64,000 bases of DNA from Lachnospiraceae bacterium AC2012 (GCA_000702525.1 JNIN01000002.1:421047-485046); one strand, 5' to 3'; shown: positions 17,455 to 26,634, counted from the first letter of the stretch. Notes: generated by a model not told the origin, from the sequence alone. Translations and numbers: made by a program.

Positions 17455-17677
17455 GTGCCCTGGAGGTGGTGGTGCCCCGGAGCGTTCATAAAGAGAGCTT
17501 AGCAGTTGTTCGGATTTATTTTGCAATAAATTGGCATGCGCCGCCATGGACGGCGGCGCAAGTACGTACCTGAAACGGATTGAAGTTACGTACGTTGCCA
17601 ATTTATGCAAAATGAATGCATACAACTGCTTAGCGAACGACAACGAACCCTCCGGGGCACCACAGTCTCCAGGGCAC
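17455..17677. repeat. Large imperfect palindrome with internal hairpins
   Basis: The 545-base gap between the AraC gene and the next gene holds no convincing coding frame but a strong fold. A 33-base left arm (17455-17487) pairs with 17645-17677, sharing GGTGCCCCGGAG/CTCCGGGGCACC. Inside, GCTTAGCAGTTG (17497-17508) pairs with 17623-17634, and ATTTTGCAATAAATTGGCA (17518-17536) with 17596-17613, with one or a few mismatches. At the tip are two side hairpins, TGCGCCGCC/GGCGGCGCA (17537-17560) and GTACGTACCT/AGTTACGTAC (17562-17592). The result is a junction-like structure of about 220 bases. Confidence 0.75.
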
Positions 17678-17716
17678 CGTCATCTCCAGGGCGCCACCAC
17701 ATCCAGAGTACCGCCA
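17670..17716. repeat. Short degenerate tandem repeat
   Basis: TCCAGGGCACCGTCA, TCCAGGGCGCCACCA and TCCAGAGTACCGCCA occur in succession with a period of about 17-18 bases. The first unit is part of the right arm of the large palindrome. Confidence 0.6.
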
Positions 17717-17775
17717 TTTGCAGGATGTCGAATCAACAAAAGATTCGTCTTTTACTCGATATATCTACGAGAGTG

Positions 17776-17784
17776 TGGTATAAT
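17776..17784 (+). promoter_or_regulatory. Extended -10 promoter
   Basis: TGG precedes a perfect TATAAT (17779-17784), forming an extended -10 element 43 bases before the ATG at 17828. The -35 region is weak. Confidence 0.6.
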
Positions 17785-17827
17785 GAAGCACGTTACAGTT
17801 TTTTGAGTTCAGGAGGGAGTAAAACGA

Positions 17828-18799
17828 ATGGACAATTATAACAATTCGAATGACAACAATCAGTGGTCATCACAAAACACACAGGGAGAGTATAATGCGA
17901 GTGCTAGTAATCAGGGCACTTACTATAATGCTGGTGGAAATCAGAACTATAACCAGAATTATGGTCAGAATCCAAATTATGGTCAGAACCCAAATTATGC
18001 ACAGAGCCAGAATTTCTCACAGATGCCGGTAAATCAGCCGAAGAACCCATTTGTATTGCACTTGGTTCTTTCCATTTTGGAAATCTTTACGAGTTTATTA
18101 TTTGGTATTCTTTCGCTTGTTTTCACAATTCAGGGAAATAGTCGTTTCAAGGAAGGCCGCTACGAGGAGGCTAAGAGTAAATACAAAGTATCTACCATTA
18201 TGCTGATTATCGGTCTTGTATTTACGATTATCAGTATTATTATCAGTACCCTATTCTTTGGCGCGGTAATCAATGAAATCATGCATCAGAATGATTATGA
18301 TTATGAGTACGACTACGATGATTATGATGATTATGATTATGACGAAGATTATGATGATACAGATGATTTTGTAGAGGATGAACTGGAAGAAGGCGCTGAA
18401 GCTGGTACGTATACAGCCGATATGGCACCAACGATGAAAGATAATTTTTATGCTGCCGCTTCTGTTTATGGATTTGAAGCTTATACCGATGAAGAAGTAG
18501 AATCTAGACTTCTTTCTCATGGCGCAGATGCCTTTGCAGCAGCTATGGATGCAGGTGGTAATACGATGAAGGTTGTAGTTGGCGACGAGGCTACGATCGA
18601 GACTTATGCGCAGATGTTCTATACAGATTATGACTTAATTGATCAGGGCGATGGCATTTTTTATGGAACTTATGATGGAGCTTATGTAAGCATGTGCTAT
18701 ACGGATAACGCTCTGATTATTGGTACGTGCAATACCGATGATCCATCCGTAGAAGTAGAATTTGACGAGGCAATTGCGAACGTTGTAACAAGTATGTAA
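17828..18799 (+). CDS. Dispanin/CD225-like membrane protein with Asn/Gln- and Asp/Tyr-rich regions
   Basis: The 323-residue protein has four parts. Residues 1-70 are an Asn/Gln/Tyr-rich, low-complexity segment with repeats such as NYGQNP. Residues 73-150 hold two membrane helices around a cytoplasmic loop (NSRFKEGRYEEAKSKYK) in the pattern of bacterial CD225/dispanin proteins. Residues 158-190 are an Asp/Tyr tract (DYDYEYDYDD and similar). The C-terminal 130 residues are a soluble domain I do not recognise. GGAGGGAG precedes the ATG. No function is known to me; a membrane-associated stress or envelope role is possible. Confidence 0.75.
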   Translation: MDNYNNSNDNNQWSSQNTQGEYNASASNQGTYYNAGGNQNYNQNYGQNPNYGQNPNYAQSQNFSQMPVNQPKNPFVLHLVLSILEIFTSLLFGILSLVFTIQGNSRFKEGRYEEAKSKYKVSTIMLIIGLVFTIISIIISTLFFGAVINEIMHQNDYDYEYDYDDYDDYDYDEDYDDTDDFVEDELEEGAEAGTYTADMAPTMKDNFYAAASVYGFEAYTDEEVESRLLSHGADAFAAAMDAGGNTMKVVVGDEATIETYAQMFYTDYDLIDQGDGIFYGTYDGAYVSMCYTDNALIIGTCNTDDPSVEVEFDEAIANVVTSM

Positions 18800-18820
18800 T
18801 AAAATACATGGAAATGATAC

Positions 18821-18851
18821 GGAGCTGGGGTTTTGCCTCGGCTCCTTTTTT
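18821..18851 (+). terminator. Terminator of the dispanin-like gene
   Basis: GGAGC (18821-18825) pairs with GCTCC (18841-18845), with inner GG/CC pairs, followed by seven T. Confidence 0.8.
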
Positions 18852-18900
18852 GGTATGATAACTTAGGAAAAAGAGAAAGATTACAATTGGAGGACTGTTT

Positions 18901-19911
18901 ATGAAGACAAAAGTATATATAGATGGGCAAAGTGGAACAACAGGGCTTCAGATCTTTGATCGCTTAGGTGCGAGGGAAGATTTGGAGCTTTTACGCATTG
19001 ATGAGGATAAGAGACATGATATCGAGGAGAGAAGAAAGTTCTTAAATGCAGCGGATATCGTGTTTTTATGTTTGCCGGATGATGGTGCAAGAGAGGCGGT
19101 AAGTCTCATTTCCAATCCGAATGTGCGCGTTATCGATGCTTCGACGGCACATAGAACCGATGATAACTGGGTTTATGGATTCCCGGAATTATCGAAGGAG
19201 CAGAGAGAAAACATCAGAAATGGTAAGCGTATTGCGAATCCGGGATGTCATGCTACGGGGTTGATTAGTACAGTGGCACCGCTGGTAAAGATGGGAATAT
19301 TGCCAGAGGATTATCCGGTGACTTGCTATTCCCTGACGGGATATTCCGGCGGTGGCAAGAAGATGATTGCGGAGTATGAAGAATCCGAGCATATGGATCC
19401 CGCAAATGGTGGTTCCGAGAGAGCGCATCAGTTAAAGAGCCCTGGAATCTATGGATTGACGCTTCATCACAAGCATATTCCTGAGATGCAGAAGATGACG
19501 GGGCTGAAGTACGCACCGGTCTTTTTGCCGATCGTGGATGATTACTATAGTGGTATGGCTACGACCGTGATGCTTCAGAATCGTATGCTGTCTAAGACTG
19601 CCCTGGAGAAAGTACTGCCGGATTGTTTTACAACGGGTACACCGACGGCAGAGGACATCTGTAGAGCACTTCAGAAATATTACGAGACGGAACATTTCAT
19701 AGAGGTTCTGGATTTCGATGCGGCAAGAGGTATGGGAACGATATATGCCAATACGAATGCCGGAACGAATAAATTGCAGATTCTGGTTTGTGGAAATGAA
19801 GAACAGACGAGTGTTACGGCACTTTTTGATAATCTTGGCAAAGGCGCGAGTGGCGCTGCCGTTCAGAATATGAATATTATGCTTGGACTGGATGAGAAGG
19901 TAGGTTTATAG
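18901..19911 (+). CDS. argC: N-acetyl-gamma-glutamyl-phosphate reductase, ArgC type 2
   Basis: The 336-residue protein begins KVYIDGQSGTTGLQIFDRL, an NADP-binding Rossmann start with the GxxGxxG pattern of the shorter type-2 ArgC. The catalytic Cys is C116 in ANPGCHATG. Further ArgC segments are SLTGYSGGGKKMI and LHHKHIPEM. It reduces N-acetyl-glutamyl-phosphate to the semialdehyde in arginine biosynthesis. No other arg gene is in the window, so it is detached from its pathway. A DUF815 ATPase gene follows after 12 bases. Confidence 0.93.
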   Translation: MKTKVYIDGQSGTTGLQIFDRLGAREDLELLRIDEDKRHDIEERRKFLNAADIVFLCLPDDGAREAVSLISNPNVRVIDASTAHRTDDNWVYGFPELSKEQRENIRNGKRIANPGCHATGLISTVAPLVKMGILPEDYPVTCYSLTGYSGGGKKMIAEYEESEHMDPANGGSERAHQLKSPGIYGLTLHHKHIPEMQKMTGLKYAPVFLPIVDDYYSGMATTVMLQNRMLSKTALEKVLPDCFTTGTPTAEDICRALQKYYETEHFIEVLDFDAARGMGTIYANTNAGTNKLQILVCGNEEQTSVTALFDNLGKGASGAAVQNMNIMLGLDEKVGL

Positions 19912-19923
19912 AGGGGGAGTCTT

Positions 19924-21219
19924 ATGTATGAATTGACATCAAAGCTTGTAATCTATCGTGGGGTAGAGACGGATAGTATCCTTATGAGCCTTTCCGATAT
20001 TATTAAGAGATATGAGCAGGGGGAAGCGAACCTGCAAGGGGAGATTTTAACGCAGATTACGCGGTTATTGGATGTTTCCACGAAATATGGATTCAATCAT
20101 AATCTTTGGCATAATTATCTCGCCTATGTACTTGCCATGACGGAGACACCATTTACGCTGGTTTCCGAGAAGTCGGCGCCGGTGGATGGCTCGGTGAATA
20201 TCTTTGTTAGAAATGATCTCGCGATCTTTAAGAAGTTATTTGATTATGACTTTAGCAAGCTGGAACGGGATCTGAATCTGAATTGCTTTTCTGTGATTCA
20301 GGATTATCACGCGGTACTTAAGAATGAGCAGGTATACAACAAGAGTGTTTCCGAGAAGGTGCAGGAGCTGTCCGCGCTGATTGAAGAAGCAGAAGATGTG
20401 GATCAGATTTACGATGCGGTGACGGATTTTTATCGCCGCTATGGTGTTGGTAAATTAGGACTGAATAAGGCTTTTCGTGTGGGACAGAAGGATGACGAAG
20501 AACTTTTGGTACCTATTACCAATACCGGAAATCAGAAACTCGATGATATTATTGGCTATGAGCTTCAGAAGAAGCGATTGATTGAGAATACGGAAGCCTT
20601 TGTACAGGGGCGACATGCCAATAACGTGCTTTTGTATGGAGATGCGGGTACGGGTAAGTCGAGCAGTATTAAAGCAATCTTGAATCAGTATTATCCAGAG
20701 GGACTGCGTATGATTGAGATTTATAAGCATCAGTTTAAGCAGCTCTCGGAGATTATCAATGAGATTAAGAATCGAAATTATCGATTTATTATCTATATGG
20801 ATGACCTCTCATTTGAGGAGTTTGAAATAGAATATAAGTATTTAAAAGCAGTGATTGAAGGTGGCTTGGAGCCTAAGCCGGAGAATGTACTGATTTATGC
20901 CACGTCGAATCGTAGACATCTGATTCGGGAGACATGGCGAGATAAGCAGGATGCACATTCCGAGGATCTTCATAAAAATGATACGGTGCAGGAGAAGTTA
21001 TCACTTGCTGCAAGATTCGGCGTACAGATTGGCTATTTCAAGCCGACACCGAAGGAATTCCAGACGATTGTGGAGGGACTCGCAGAGAGAAATCCGGAAC
21101 TTCAGATTTCGCAGGAAGAGTTATTAAAGCAGGCGAACACCTGGGAAATGCAGCATGGCGGCTTATCGGGTAGAACGGCACAGCAGTTTATTGATCATCT
21201 GTTGGGGCAGAGAAAATAA
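19924..21219 (+). CDS. DUF815 family AAA ATPase
   Basis: The 431-residue protein has an N-terminal region (1-195) rich in helices and an AAA-type core. Walker A is GDAGTGKSS at 239-247, Walker B is IIYMDD near 289-294, and a sensor-like ATSNRRHLI follows near residue 330. This is the DUF815 architecture. Members are of unknown cellular role but retain a complete nucleotide site. GGGGGAG precedes the ATG. The neighbours (ArgC before, GH13 after, 21-base gap) may be one transcript without obvious functional link. Confidence 0.88.
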   Translation: MYELTSKLVIYRGVETDSILMSLSDIIKRYEQGEANLQGEILTQITRLLDVSTKYGFNHNLWHNYLAYVLAMTETPFTLVSEKSAPVDGSVNIFVRNDLAIFKKLFDYDFSKLERDLNLNCFSVIQDYHAVLKNEQVYNKSVSEKVQELSALIEEAEDVDQIYDAVTDFYRRYGVGKLGLNKAFRVGQKDDEELLVPITNTGNQKLDDIIGYELQKKRLIENTEAFVQGRHANNVLLYGDAGTGKSSSIKAILNQYYPEGLRMIEIYKHQFKQLSEIINEIKNRNYRFIIYMDDLSFEEFEIEYKYLKAVIEGGLEPKPENVLIYATSNRRHLIRETWRDKQDAHSEDLHKNDTVQEKLSLAARFGVQIGYFKPTPKEFQTIVEGLAERNPELQISQEELLKQANTWEMQHGGLSGRTAQQFIDHLLGQRK

Positions 21220-21240
21220 AGACAGCAAAAGGAGAAGGAC

Positions 21241-22581
21241 ATGGCGGTTGAAACAAGTAAGAAACTTAGAAATCAGGTAATTTATTCCATCTTTGTAAGA
21301 AATTACAGTGAGGAAGGAACCTTTGAGAAGGTGCGAGAGGATTTGGATCGCATCAAAAATCTGGGCGTAGATATCCTTTGGTTGATGCCAATTCAGCCAT
21401 CGGGTAAGAAGAATCGAAAGGGAAGCCTGGGGAGCCCTTATGCGATTTCGGATTATCGTGCGATTAATCCGGAATTTGGAACGATGGAGGACTTCCAGCG
21501 TCTGGTAGAGGATATTCATGCGAAGGGCATGCGTGTCATCATCGATGTGGTATACAATCATACCTCACCGGATTCTGTGTTATCCATGGAGCATCCAGAG
21601 TGGTTTTATCATAAGCCGGATGGTTCGTTTGGCAATCGAATCGGTGATTGGTGGGATGTGATTGATTTGGATTATCGTAATCCGGGTTTATGGGACTATC
21701 AGATAGAGACGTTGAAGATGTGGGCGGATTATGTGGATGGATTCCGCTGTGACGTTTCCCCGATGGTGCCGCTGGATTTCTGGAAACGTGCCAGAGCAGA
21801 GGTGGCAGAGTCGCATCCGGGTCGTACCTTTACTTGGTTGGCAGAATCGGTAGAACCGGGTATGATTCAGGCAAATCGAAACCGTGGCATCGAGACTTCT
21901 TCCGACAGTGAGAGCTATCAGGCGTTTGATCTGTGTTATGACTATGATATCTATCCGGAGTTTATCGATGCGATTACGGGAAATGATACGCTGCAGCATT
22001 ATGCAGAGGCGATTAATCGTCAGGAAGCGATTTACCCTGGAAACTATGGGAAGGCACGTTTCCTGGAGAATCACGATCGCGCGAGAGGAGCATTTCTAGT
22101 GCCGGATGAGAGATTGCTTAGAAACTGGACGGCGTTTACGTATTTCCAGAAGGGCTGTGTGCTTCTTTATAACGGGCAGGAGAAGGGAGAGGTGCATACG
22201 CCGTCTCTCTTTGATAAGGATACCATCAAGTGGAGAAATCCGAATCGTCCGGGGCTGGATTTGACGGAACTTATGCAGAGACTGTATCAGATTAAGCAGG
22301 AGGAGGTCTTTACCGATTCTACGTATCAGGTACGGGAAGCGAGAGAGGGCGTTATGACGGCCAAGCATCTGGAGAATAAGAGCGATTTTGAACCAGTGGA
22401 AAGAAGATGTGCCTATGGTGTCTTTTGCCTTGGAAATGAGGCGCATAACCCATGTTCTGTAGATGTCAGAGCGGATCAGATTGCGGATGGTATTTACAAG
22501 AATGAAATCGACGGACGGGAAATCGAGGTTCGCGATGGAATGATAGCGCTATATGGAGAGCCGGTTGTATTATTTTTGTAG
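21241..22581 (+). CDS. GH13 alpha-amylase family enzyme, cytoplasmic
   Basis: The 446-residue protein lacks a signal peptide and starts directly with the barrel (VIYSIFVRNYSEEGTF). GH13 regions are visible: IIDVVYNHTS (region I), D171 in GFRCDVSPM (nucleophile), E202 in WLAESVE (acid/base) and D279 in FLENHDRAR. The absence of an N-terminal beta domain separates it from the first GH13 enzyme at 11499. It probably hydrolyses or rearranges intracellular maltooligosaccharides. It follows the DUF815 gene by 21 bases with GGAGAAGG before the ATG. Confidence 0.9.
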   Translation: MAVETSKKLRNQVIYSIFVRNYSEEGTFEKVREDLDRIKNLGVDILWLMPIQPSGKKNRKGSLGSPYAISDYRAINPEFGTMEDFQRLVEDIHAKGMRVIIDVVYNHTSPDSVLSMEHPEWFYHKPDGSFGNRIGDWWDVIDLDYRNPGLWDYQIETLKMWADYVDGFRCDVSPMVPLDFWKRARAEVAESHPGRTFTWLAESVEPGMIQANRNRGIETSSDSESYQAFDLCYDYDIYPEFIDAITGNDTLQHYAEAINRQEAIYPGNYGKARFLENHDRARGAFLVPDERLLRNWTAFTYFQKGCVLLYNGQEKGEVHTPSLFDKDTIKWRNPNRPGLDLTELMQRLYQIKQEEVFTDSTYQVREAREGVMTAKHLENKSDFEPVERRCAYGVFCLGNEAHNPCSVDVRADQIADGIYKNEIDGREIEVRDGMIALYGEPVVLFL

Positions 22582-22584
22582 CAT

Positions 22585-22641
22585 AAGAAATCAGATACTT
22601 TAGGAAGTTTCATTGATTTCTTTCGGGAGATTCATTATACT
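22585..22641 (+). promoter_or_regulatory. Weak terminator hairpin overlapping the dipeptidase promoter
   Basis: AAGAAATCA (22585-22593) pairs with TGATTTCTT (22614-22622). The right arm contains the -35 TTGATT (22613-22618); TATACT (22636-22641) follows 17 bases later. The promoter would fire about 85 bases before the dipeptidase ATG. Confidence 0.55.
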
Positions 22642-22731
22642 TGTACTGCTGACTGTGTACGTGAGAGAGGTATAAAGTTGGTATATGATAAAACATATTA
22701 CATTTTATAATACATAGAAAGGATCTCTATT

Positions 22732-24108
22732 ATGGATAAGAAAGAAGTAAAAGAGAGAGTAGAGGCTTACCGTAGCGAATTATTAGATCGTTTGGATAAG
22801 CTTGTAGCAATTAACAGTGAGATGGGAGAGGCAGAAGCAGATGCACCATTCGGTCCTGGACCAAAGAAGGCACTTCTTGCAGCTCTTGAGATGTTAGATA
22901 AAGATGGATTTACAACAAAGAACGTAGACAACTATGCAGGTTATGCAGAGATGGGTTCCGGTGAGCAGGTTATCGGTGTGGTAGGACATCTTGATGTTGT
23001 ACCAGCGACAAAGGAAGAAGGCTGGGATTCAGATCCTTATACTATGACAGAGAAGGACGGCGTTCTTTACGGACGTGGCGTTTCCGATGACAAGGGTGCA
23101 GTTGTTGCCTCTATGATCGCGATGAAGGTTATTAAGGATATGGGACTTCCACTGAATAAGCGCGTTCGTCTGATCATGGGAACAAACGAAGAGAATGGTT
23201 CTAAGTGTATCGAACATTACGTAGAGAAAGAAGGAAATGTGGACTACGGATTTACTCCAGATGGCGAATTCCCTTGTATCTACGGCGAAAAGGGTATCAT
23301 GTTCGGTAAATACAATTCTAAGAAGACAAATATCATCGATATCAAGGGTGGTACTGCTGGAAATATCGTTTGTCCTCAGGTAACAGCTAAGGTTGCAGCA
23401 GGTTCTTATGACGCTGATAAGCTTTCTGCTTACTTCGAAGCACAGGAACACGCTTCTGTAGAAGTTACAGTAGACGGTGATGTAGCTACCATCGTAGTGA
23501 CGGGTGTTGCTGCACATGCTTCTACACCAACACTTGGTACCAATGCTATCAGCCACTTATTTGTTGGTCTTCAGGCAGCAGGTTACGAAGATGCCTTTGT
23601 TGATTTCTACTGCACACACTTTGGAACAGAGACAAATGGTGCGATGTTAAATGCTGATCTTAAGGATGAATACGGCGATTTAACATTAAATACGGGTGTA
23701 ATCTCTATGACAGACGGTGTGATCGAAGGTTCTATCGATATTCGATTCCCAGTTACTATGACAGCAGATGAAGTAAAGGCTGCTATGGATGGACGTCTGG
23801 AAGACGAAGGTGCTGTTATTACAATGGGAACTATGGTTCAGGATCCATTGTTCTTCGCTCCAGATTCTCCACTTGTAACATCTCTTTATGAAGCATATAC
23901 AGAAGTTACAGGCGATACAGAGAACAAGCCAATGGTAATTGGTGGTGGTACATATGCCAAGGAAATCGCGAATACAATCGCATTCGGTTGCGCATTCCCA
24001 GGAAATGATTACCGTATCCATAATACAAATGAGTGGGTTAAGATTGATGAATTGCTTATGCAGGCAGAAATCTATGTTCACAGCATCATGAAACTTCAGG
24101 AACTGTAA
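22732..24108 (+). CDS. Sapep/PepV family metallo-dipeptidase (M20)
   Basis: The 458-residue protein shows M20 motifs: VGHLDVVPA (first metal His/Asp), GRGVSDDKGAV (bridging Asp), GTNEENGSKC (catalytic and metal Glu) and TPDGEFPCIYGEKG. The insertion between catalytic and lid domains fits the PepV/Sapep group. It cleaves dipeptides in the cytoplasm for amino acid supply, using zinc or manganese. AAAGGATCT precedes the ATG. Codons are strongly biased toward a small preferred set, as in highly expressed genes. It ends in a perfect palindromic terminator. Confidence 0.92.
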   Translation: MDKKEVKERVEAYRSELLDRLDKLVAINSEMGEAEADAPFGPGPKKALLAALEMLDKDGFTTKNVDNYAGYAEMGSGEQVIGVVGHLDVVPATKEEGWDSDPYTMTEKDGVLYGRGVSDDKGAVVASMIAMKVIKDMGLPLNKRVRLIMGTNEENGSKCIEHYVEKEGNVDYGFTPDGEFPCIYGEKGIMFGKYNSKKTNIIDIKGGTAGNIVCPQVTAKVAAGSYDADKLSAYFEAQEHASVEVTVDGDVATIVVTGVAAHASTPTLGTNAISHLFVGLQAAGYEDAFVDFYCTHFGTETNGAMLNADLKDEYGDLTLNTGVISMTDGVIEGSIDIRFPVTMTADEVKAAMDGRLEDEGAVITMGTMVQDPLFFAPDSPLVTSLYEAYTEVTGDTENKPMVIGGGTYAKEIANTIAFGCAFPGNDYRIHNTNEWVKIDELLMQAEIYVHSIMKLQEL

Positions 24109-24117
24109 GAGGATTAG

Positions 24118-24147
24118 AAAACGCACAGCCGGCCGGCTGTGCGTTTT
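24118..24147. terminator. Perfect 30-bp palindromic bidirectional terminator
   Basis: AAAACGCACAGCCGG is followed directly by its exact reverse complement, ending in TTTT. It lies between the convergent dipeptidase and nuclease-like genes. Confidence 0.9.
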
Positions 24148-24152
24148 ATTCT

Positions 24153-25103
24153 TTATTTGTTCTCTTTTTTCATTTCTGCGATCTGAGCGCGTAACTCAGC
24201 GATGAGAGCATCCTTTTCTGCGAGGTAAGTATCTTTCTCCGCAAGTTTTGCATCCTTCTCAGCAATCTTTTTTTCATAACGTTCGTAGCGTTCGCTAGGA
24301 AGAATAATGGTCGATTTAGTCATATTTATCACCTGATTTCTATAGTGTTCGTCATTTGAGAAGACACGGCAAGCAGCTTGATCCAATAGCTCGATATAGT
24401 CTTCAAATTGACTTTGGTTAATTCTTTTTTCGTTCTTTTCTGTGGTTAAGATTAATATAATCTGATTGACAAAATCTGTCAATTCGGAGCTTGAAAGCGG
24501 GTTTTTCTTGGATTTTAGACGTGGCCGAAGCTTGAGAAGAAGAAACGGGAGAAAGATGGTGAGATGCTTCTTCTGGATTTCGGTGAAGTCATAATCGAAG
24601 ACCTTGATTGTGGGTACGACGTAGTCGTGTTTCGAGCCGTCCGGGAAGATGATGTGACACACATGTTGATCTGGTATTTCAGAGTTTGGCTCTAGGTAGA
24701 TGACAGCTGATTTAGGGAATTCTAGAGAGAACTCGTACGGTGCCATTTCCGTGACGGAATTCGATAGCGCAAGGTGAAAATCGTATTGAATCATCCGGAT
24801 CACCATGAATCTGTCATTTTTCAGTTGTGATTCCAGGTGGTAATAGTCGGTTTCGATTTGAATTGCGATATCTGAGTGGATTGAGGTTAGTTTACGGTTT
24901 GGAAGTCGTTTTGGGACGATTTTGCTGGTTGGAAGGATTTTGACTTTGGTTCCTTCGTTGTAGCGTACTTGGAAGACGTCTTCGATGAGCGGTAGTAACT
25001 GCTCAGGCATACGTTCCACGATAGCCTTTAACATTTCATCCCAAAGTTGGTCGCTGTTGCGCTTGGTTTTTCGCTTTGTTTCTTTGTCGTTGTCTGGTTT
25101 CAT
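24153..25103 (-). CDS. Rpn/PD-(D/E)XK nuclease-like protein with heptad coiled coil
   Basis: The 316-residue protein resembles the Rpn / 'PD-(D/E)XK nuclease family transposase' group common in Lachnospiraceae. The region SDIAIQIETDYYHLESQ carries the Asp and the ExQ-like signature of that nuclease core. The C-terminus (about 275-316) is a coiled coil of five heptads, starting AEKDAKLAEKDTYLAEKD. The start at 25103 follows AGAAAGG; a longer frame to 25196 has no binding site. No terminal repeats are seen, so it is not an intact mobile element. Function is uncertain. Confidence 0.7.
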   Translation of the reverse strand: MKPDNDKETKRKTKRNSDQLWDEMLKAIVERMPEQLLPLIEDVFQVRYNEGTKVKILPTSKIVPKRLPNRKLTSIHSDIAIQIETDYYHLESQLKNDRFMVIRMIQYDFHLALSNSVTEMAPYEFSLEFPKSAVIYLEPNSEIPDQHVCHIIFPDGSKHDYVVPTIKVFDYDFTEIQKKHLTIFLPFLLLKLRPRLKSKKNPLSSSELTDFVNQIILILTTEKNEKRINQSQFEDYIELLDQAACRVFSNDEHYRNQVINMTKSTIILPSERYERYEKKIAEKDAKLAEKDTYLAEKDALIAELRAQIAEMKKENK

Positions 25104-25373
25104 AAATCGCCTTTCTCTTTCATATGAATACTGTGCCAATGTGGTCTCTCGCTTTTTGTTTTTGGTAAAAATGGAATTTTGCATGGATACATGCATGGAT
25201 GAGATGTTCCAATACAGAACTGTAATTGCATCATAATGTTTTACGTGACGGAATGCAATTGGGAATAATAGATAAAGATTCGGGGGATGAATTTAGGAAG
25301 AATGAATAAATTATGTCGCAAAGAGGAGACACTTGTTTTACAATAGTTTCAAGTAAAACTAGGAGGATATGAA

Positions 25374-25625
25374 ATGATAAAGATATACGGTAGCAGTCTT
25401 TGCCCAGATTGCATTCAATGTTTAGAAAACCTAAAGAGAAGAAATATTTCCTATGAGTTTATAGATATTCATGAAAACATGGCGAATTTAAAAGCTTTTT
25501 TACGTCTTAGAGATACGAATCCGGCGTTTGATGAAATAAAAAGAAATGGATACGTTGGGATTCCGGCCATTGTCATGGAAGATGGAGAAATAGAACTGGA
25601 TTGGGAGAAAAAATATGGATTATAA
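25374..25625 (+). CDS. Glutaredoxin-like protein
   Basis: The 83-residue protein starts MIKIYGSSLCPDCIQC, with a CPDC redox centre at residues 10-13 and a thioredoxin fold continuing to GYVGIPAIVMEDGEIE, where the cis-Pro is in GIPA. It should reduce disulfides. TAGGAGG lies before the ATG. The last 11 bases overlap the FMN enzyme gene, implying translational coupling and a shared job. Confidence 0.87.
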   Translation: MIKIYGSSLCPDCIQCLENLKRRNISYEFIDIHENMANLKAFLRLRDTNPAFDEIKRNGYVGIPAIVMEDGEIELDWEKKYGL

Positions 25626-26634
25626 AACACTTTTAGATACAGCAAGAGAAAATAATGGCCCATATTGTAAGGCTTGCCTGGTTTGTAATGGTCGCGCGTG
25701 CAAGAATACCATGCCGGGACCGGGCGCCAAGGGTGTCGGCGATACTGCCATTCGAAACTATGATGCGTGGAAAAAAATTCGCGTGAATATGGATACGTTA
25801 AATGCGAATACAATACCGGATACGACATTGGAACTCTTTGGTCGAACATTCAAATATCCGATATTTGCAGGGCCGGTAGGTGCTGTGAATCTACATTATG
25901 GCGATAAATTAAATGATGTCCAATATAATGCCATCCTTGTAAAAGCCTGTGCAGATGCTGGAATAGCAGCATTTACAGGGGATGGAACAAATCCAGAAGT
26001 TATGAAGGCTGCAGCATCAGCGATTGAGAAATGTAACGGCGCTGGAATCCCAACGGTTAAGCCTTGGGATCAGGAGACTCTGAAAGAGAAATTTGCGCTG
26101 GTGAAAGCATCGCAGAGCTTTGCTGTAGCGATGGATATTGATGCGGCAGGGTTACCATTTCTACAGAATTTGAATCCACCAGCTGGATCAAAGACGGTGG
26201 AGGAGATGGCGGAAATCATAAAAGCCGCAGGAAAGCCATTTATTGTGAAGGGGATTATGACAGTTGCAGGCGCGTTGAAGGCAAAGGAAGCTGGTGCAGC
26301 AGCGATTGTGGTGAGTAATCATGGCGGTCGTGTGCAGGACCAGTGCCCGGCGACGGCAGAAGTATTGCCGGAAATTGTAGAAGCGTTAAAGGGCAGTGAT
26401 CTGAAAATCCTTGTAGATGGAGGAATTCGTGATGGCGTAGATGTATTTAAGGCCCTTGCGATGGGCGCGGATGCGGTAATCATCGCAAGACCATATGTAA
26501 CGGCCGTTTACGGTGGCGCCGAGGAAGGTGTAAAATTCTTTACAGAGAAACTTGGAAAAGAGCTCCAGGATACCATGAAGATGTGTGGCGTATCGAAACT
26601 TTCGGAGATCACAGAAGCGCAGATAAGATATTAA
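25615..26634 (+). CDS. FMN-dependent alpha-hydroxy-acid dehydrogenase/oxidase family protein
   Basis: The 339-residue TIM barrel has FAGPVGAVNLHYG, IVKGIMTVAGALKAKEAG, IVVSNHGGRVQDQCPAT (active-site His and Arg) and ILVDGGIRDGVDVFKALAMGAD (FMN phosphate loop). These define the lactate-oxidase-like flavoprotein family. Residues 17-31 carry a Cys cluster (YCKACLVCNGRACKN, C-x2-C-x2-C-x4-C) that could bind an iron-sulfur centre or form disulfides. In an anaerobe it is more likely a dehydrogenase than an oxidase. The overlapping glutaredoxin suggests thiol coupling. The substrate is unknown. Confidence 0.85.
   Translation: MDYKTLLDTARENNGPYCKACLVCNGRACKNTMPGPGAKGVGDTAIRNYDAWKKIRVNMDTLNANTIPDTTLELFGRTFKYPIFAGPVGAVNLHYGDKLNDVQYNAILVKACADAGIAAFTGDGTNPEVMKAAASAIEKCNGAGIPTVKPWDQETLKEKFALVKASQSFAVAMDIDAAGLPFLQNLNPPAGSKTVEEMAEIIKAAGKPFIVKGIMTVAGALKAKEAGAAAIVVSNHGGRVQDQCPATAEVLPEIVEALKGSDLKILVDGGIRDGVDVFKALAMGADAVIIARPYVTAVYGGAEEGVKFFTEKLGKELQDTMKMCGVSKLSEITEAQIRY

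Noticed and set aside
17302..17841. Open frames of 78-113 codons in the folded intergenic element
   Set aside because: They read through palindromes and tandem repeats, give Pro/His-rich peptides and have no start signals.
24153..25103. Intact transposon
   Set aside because: The protein resembles the Rpn group, but no terminal inverted repeats or target duplications are visible; the neighbouring palindrome is a terminator.
25182..25206. CATGCATGGAT direct repeat resembling the outer stem of palindromic copy B
   Set aside because: Only about 10 bases match and no core follows, so chance is sufficient.
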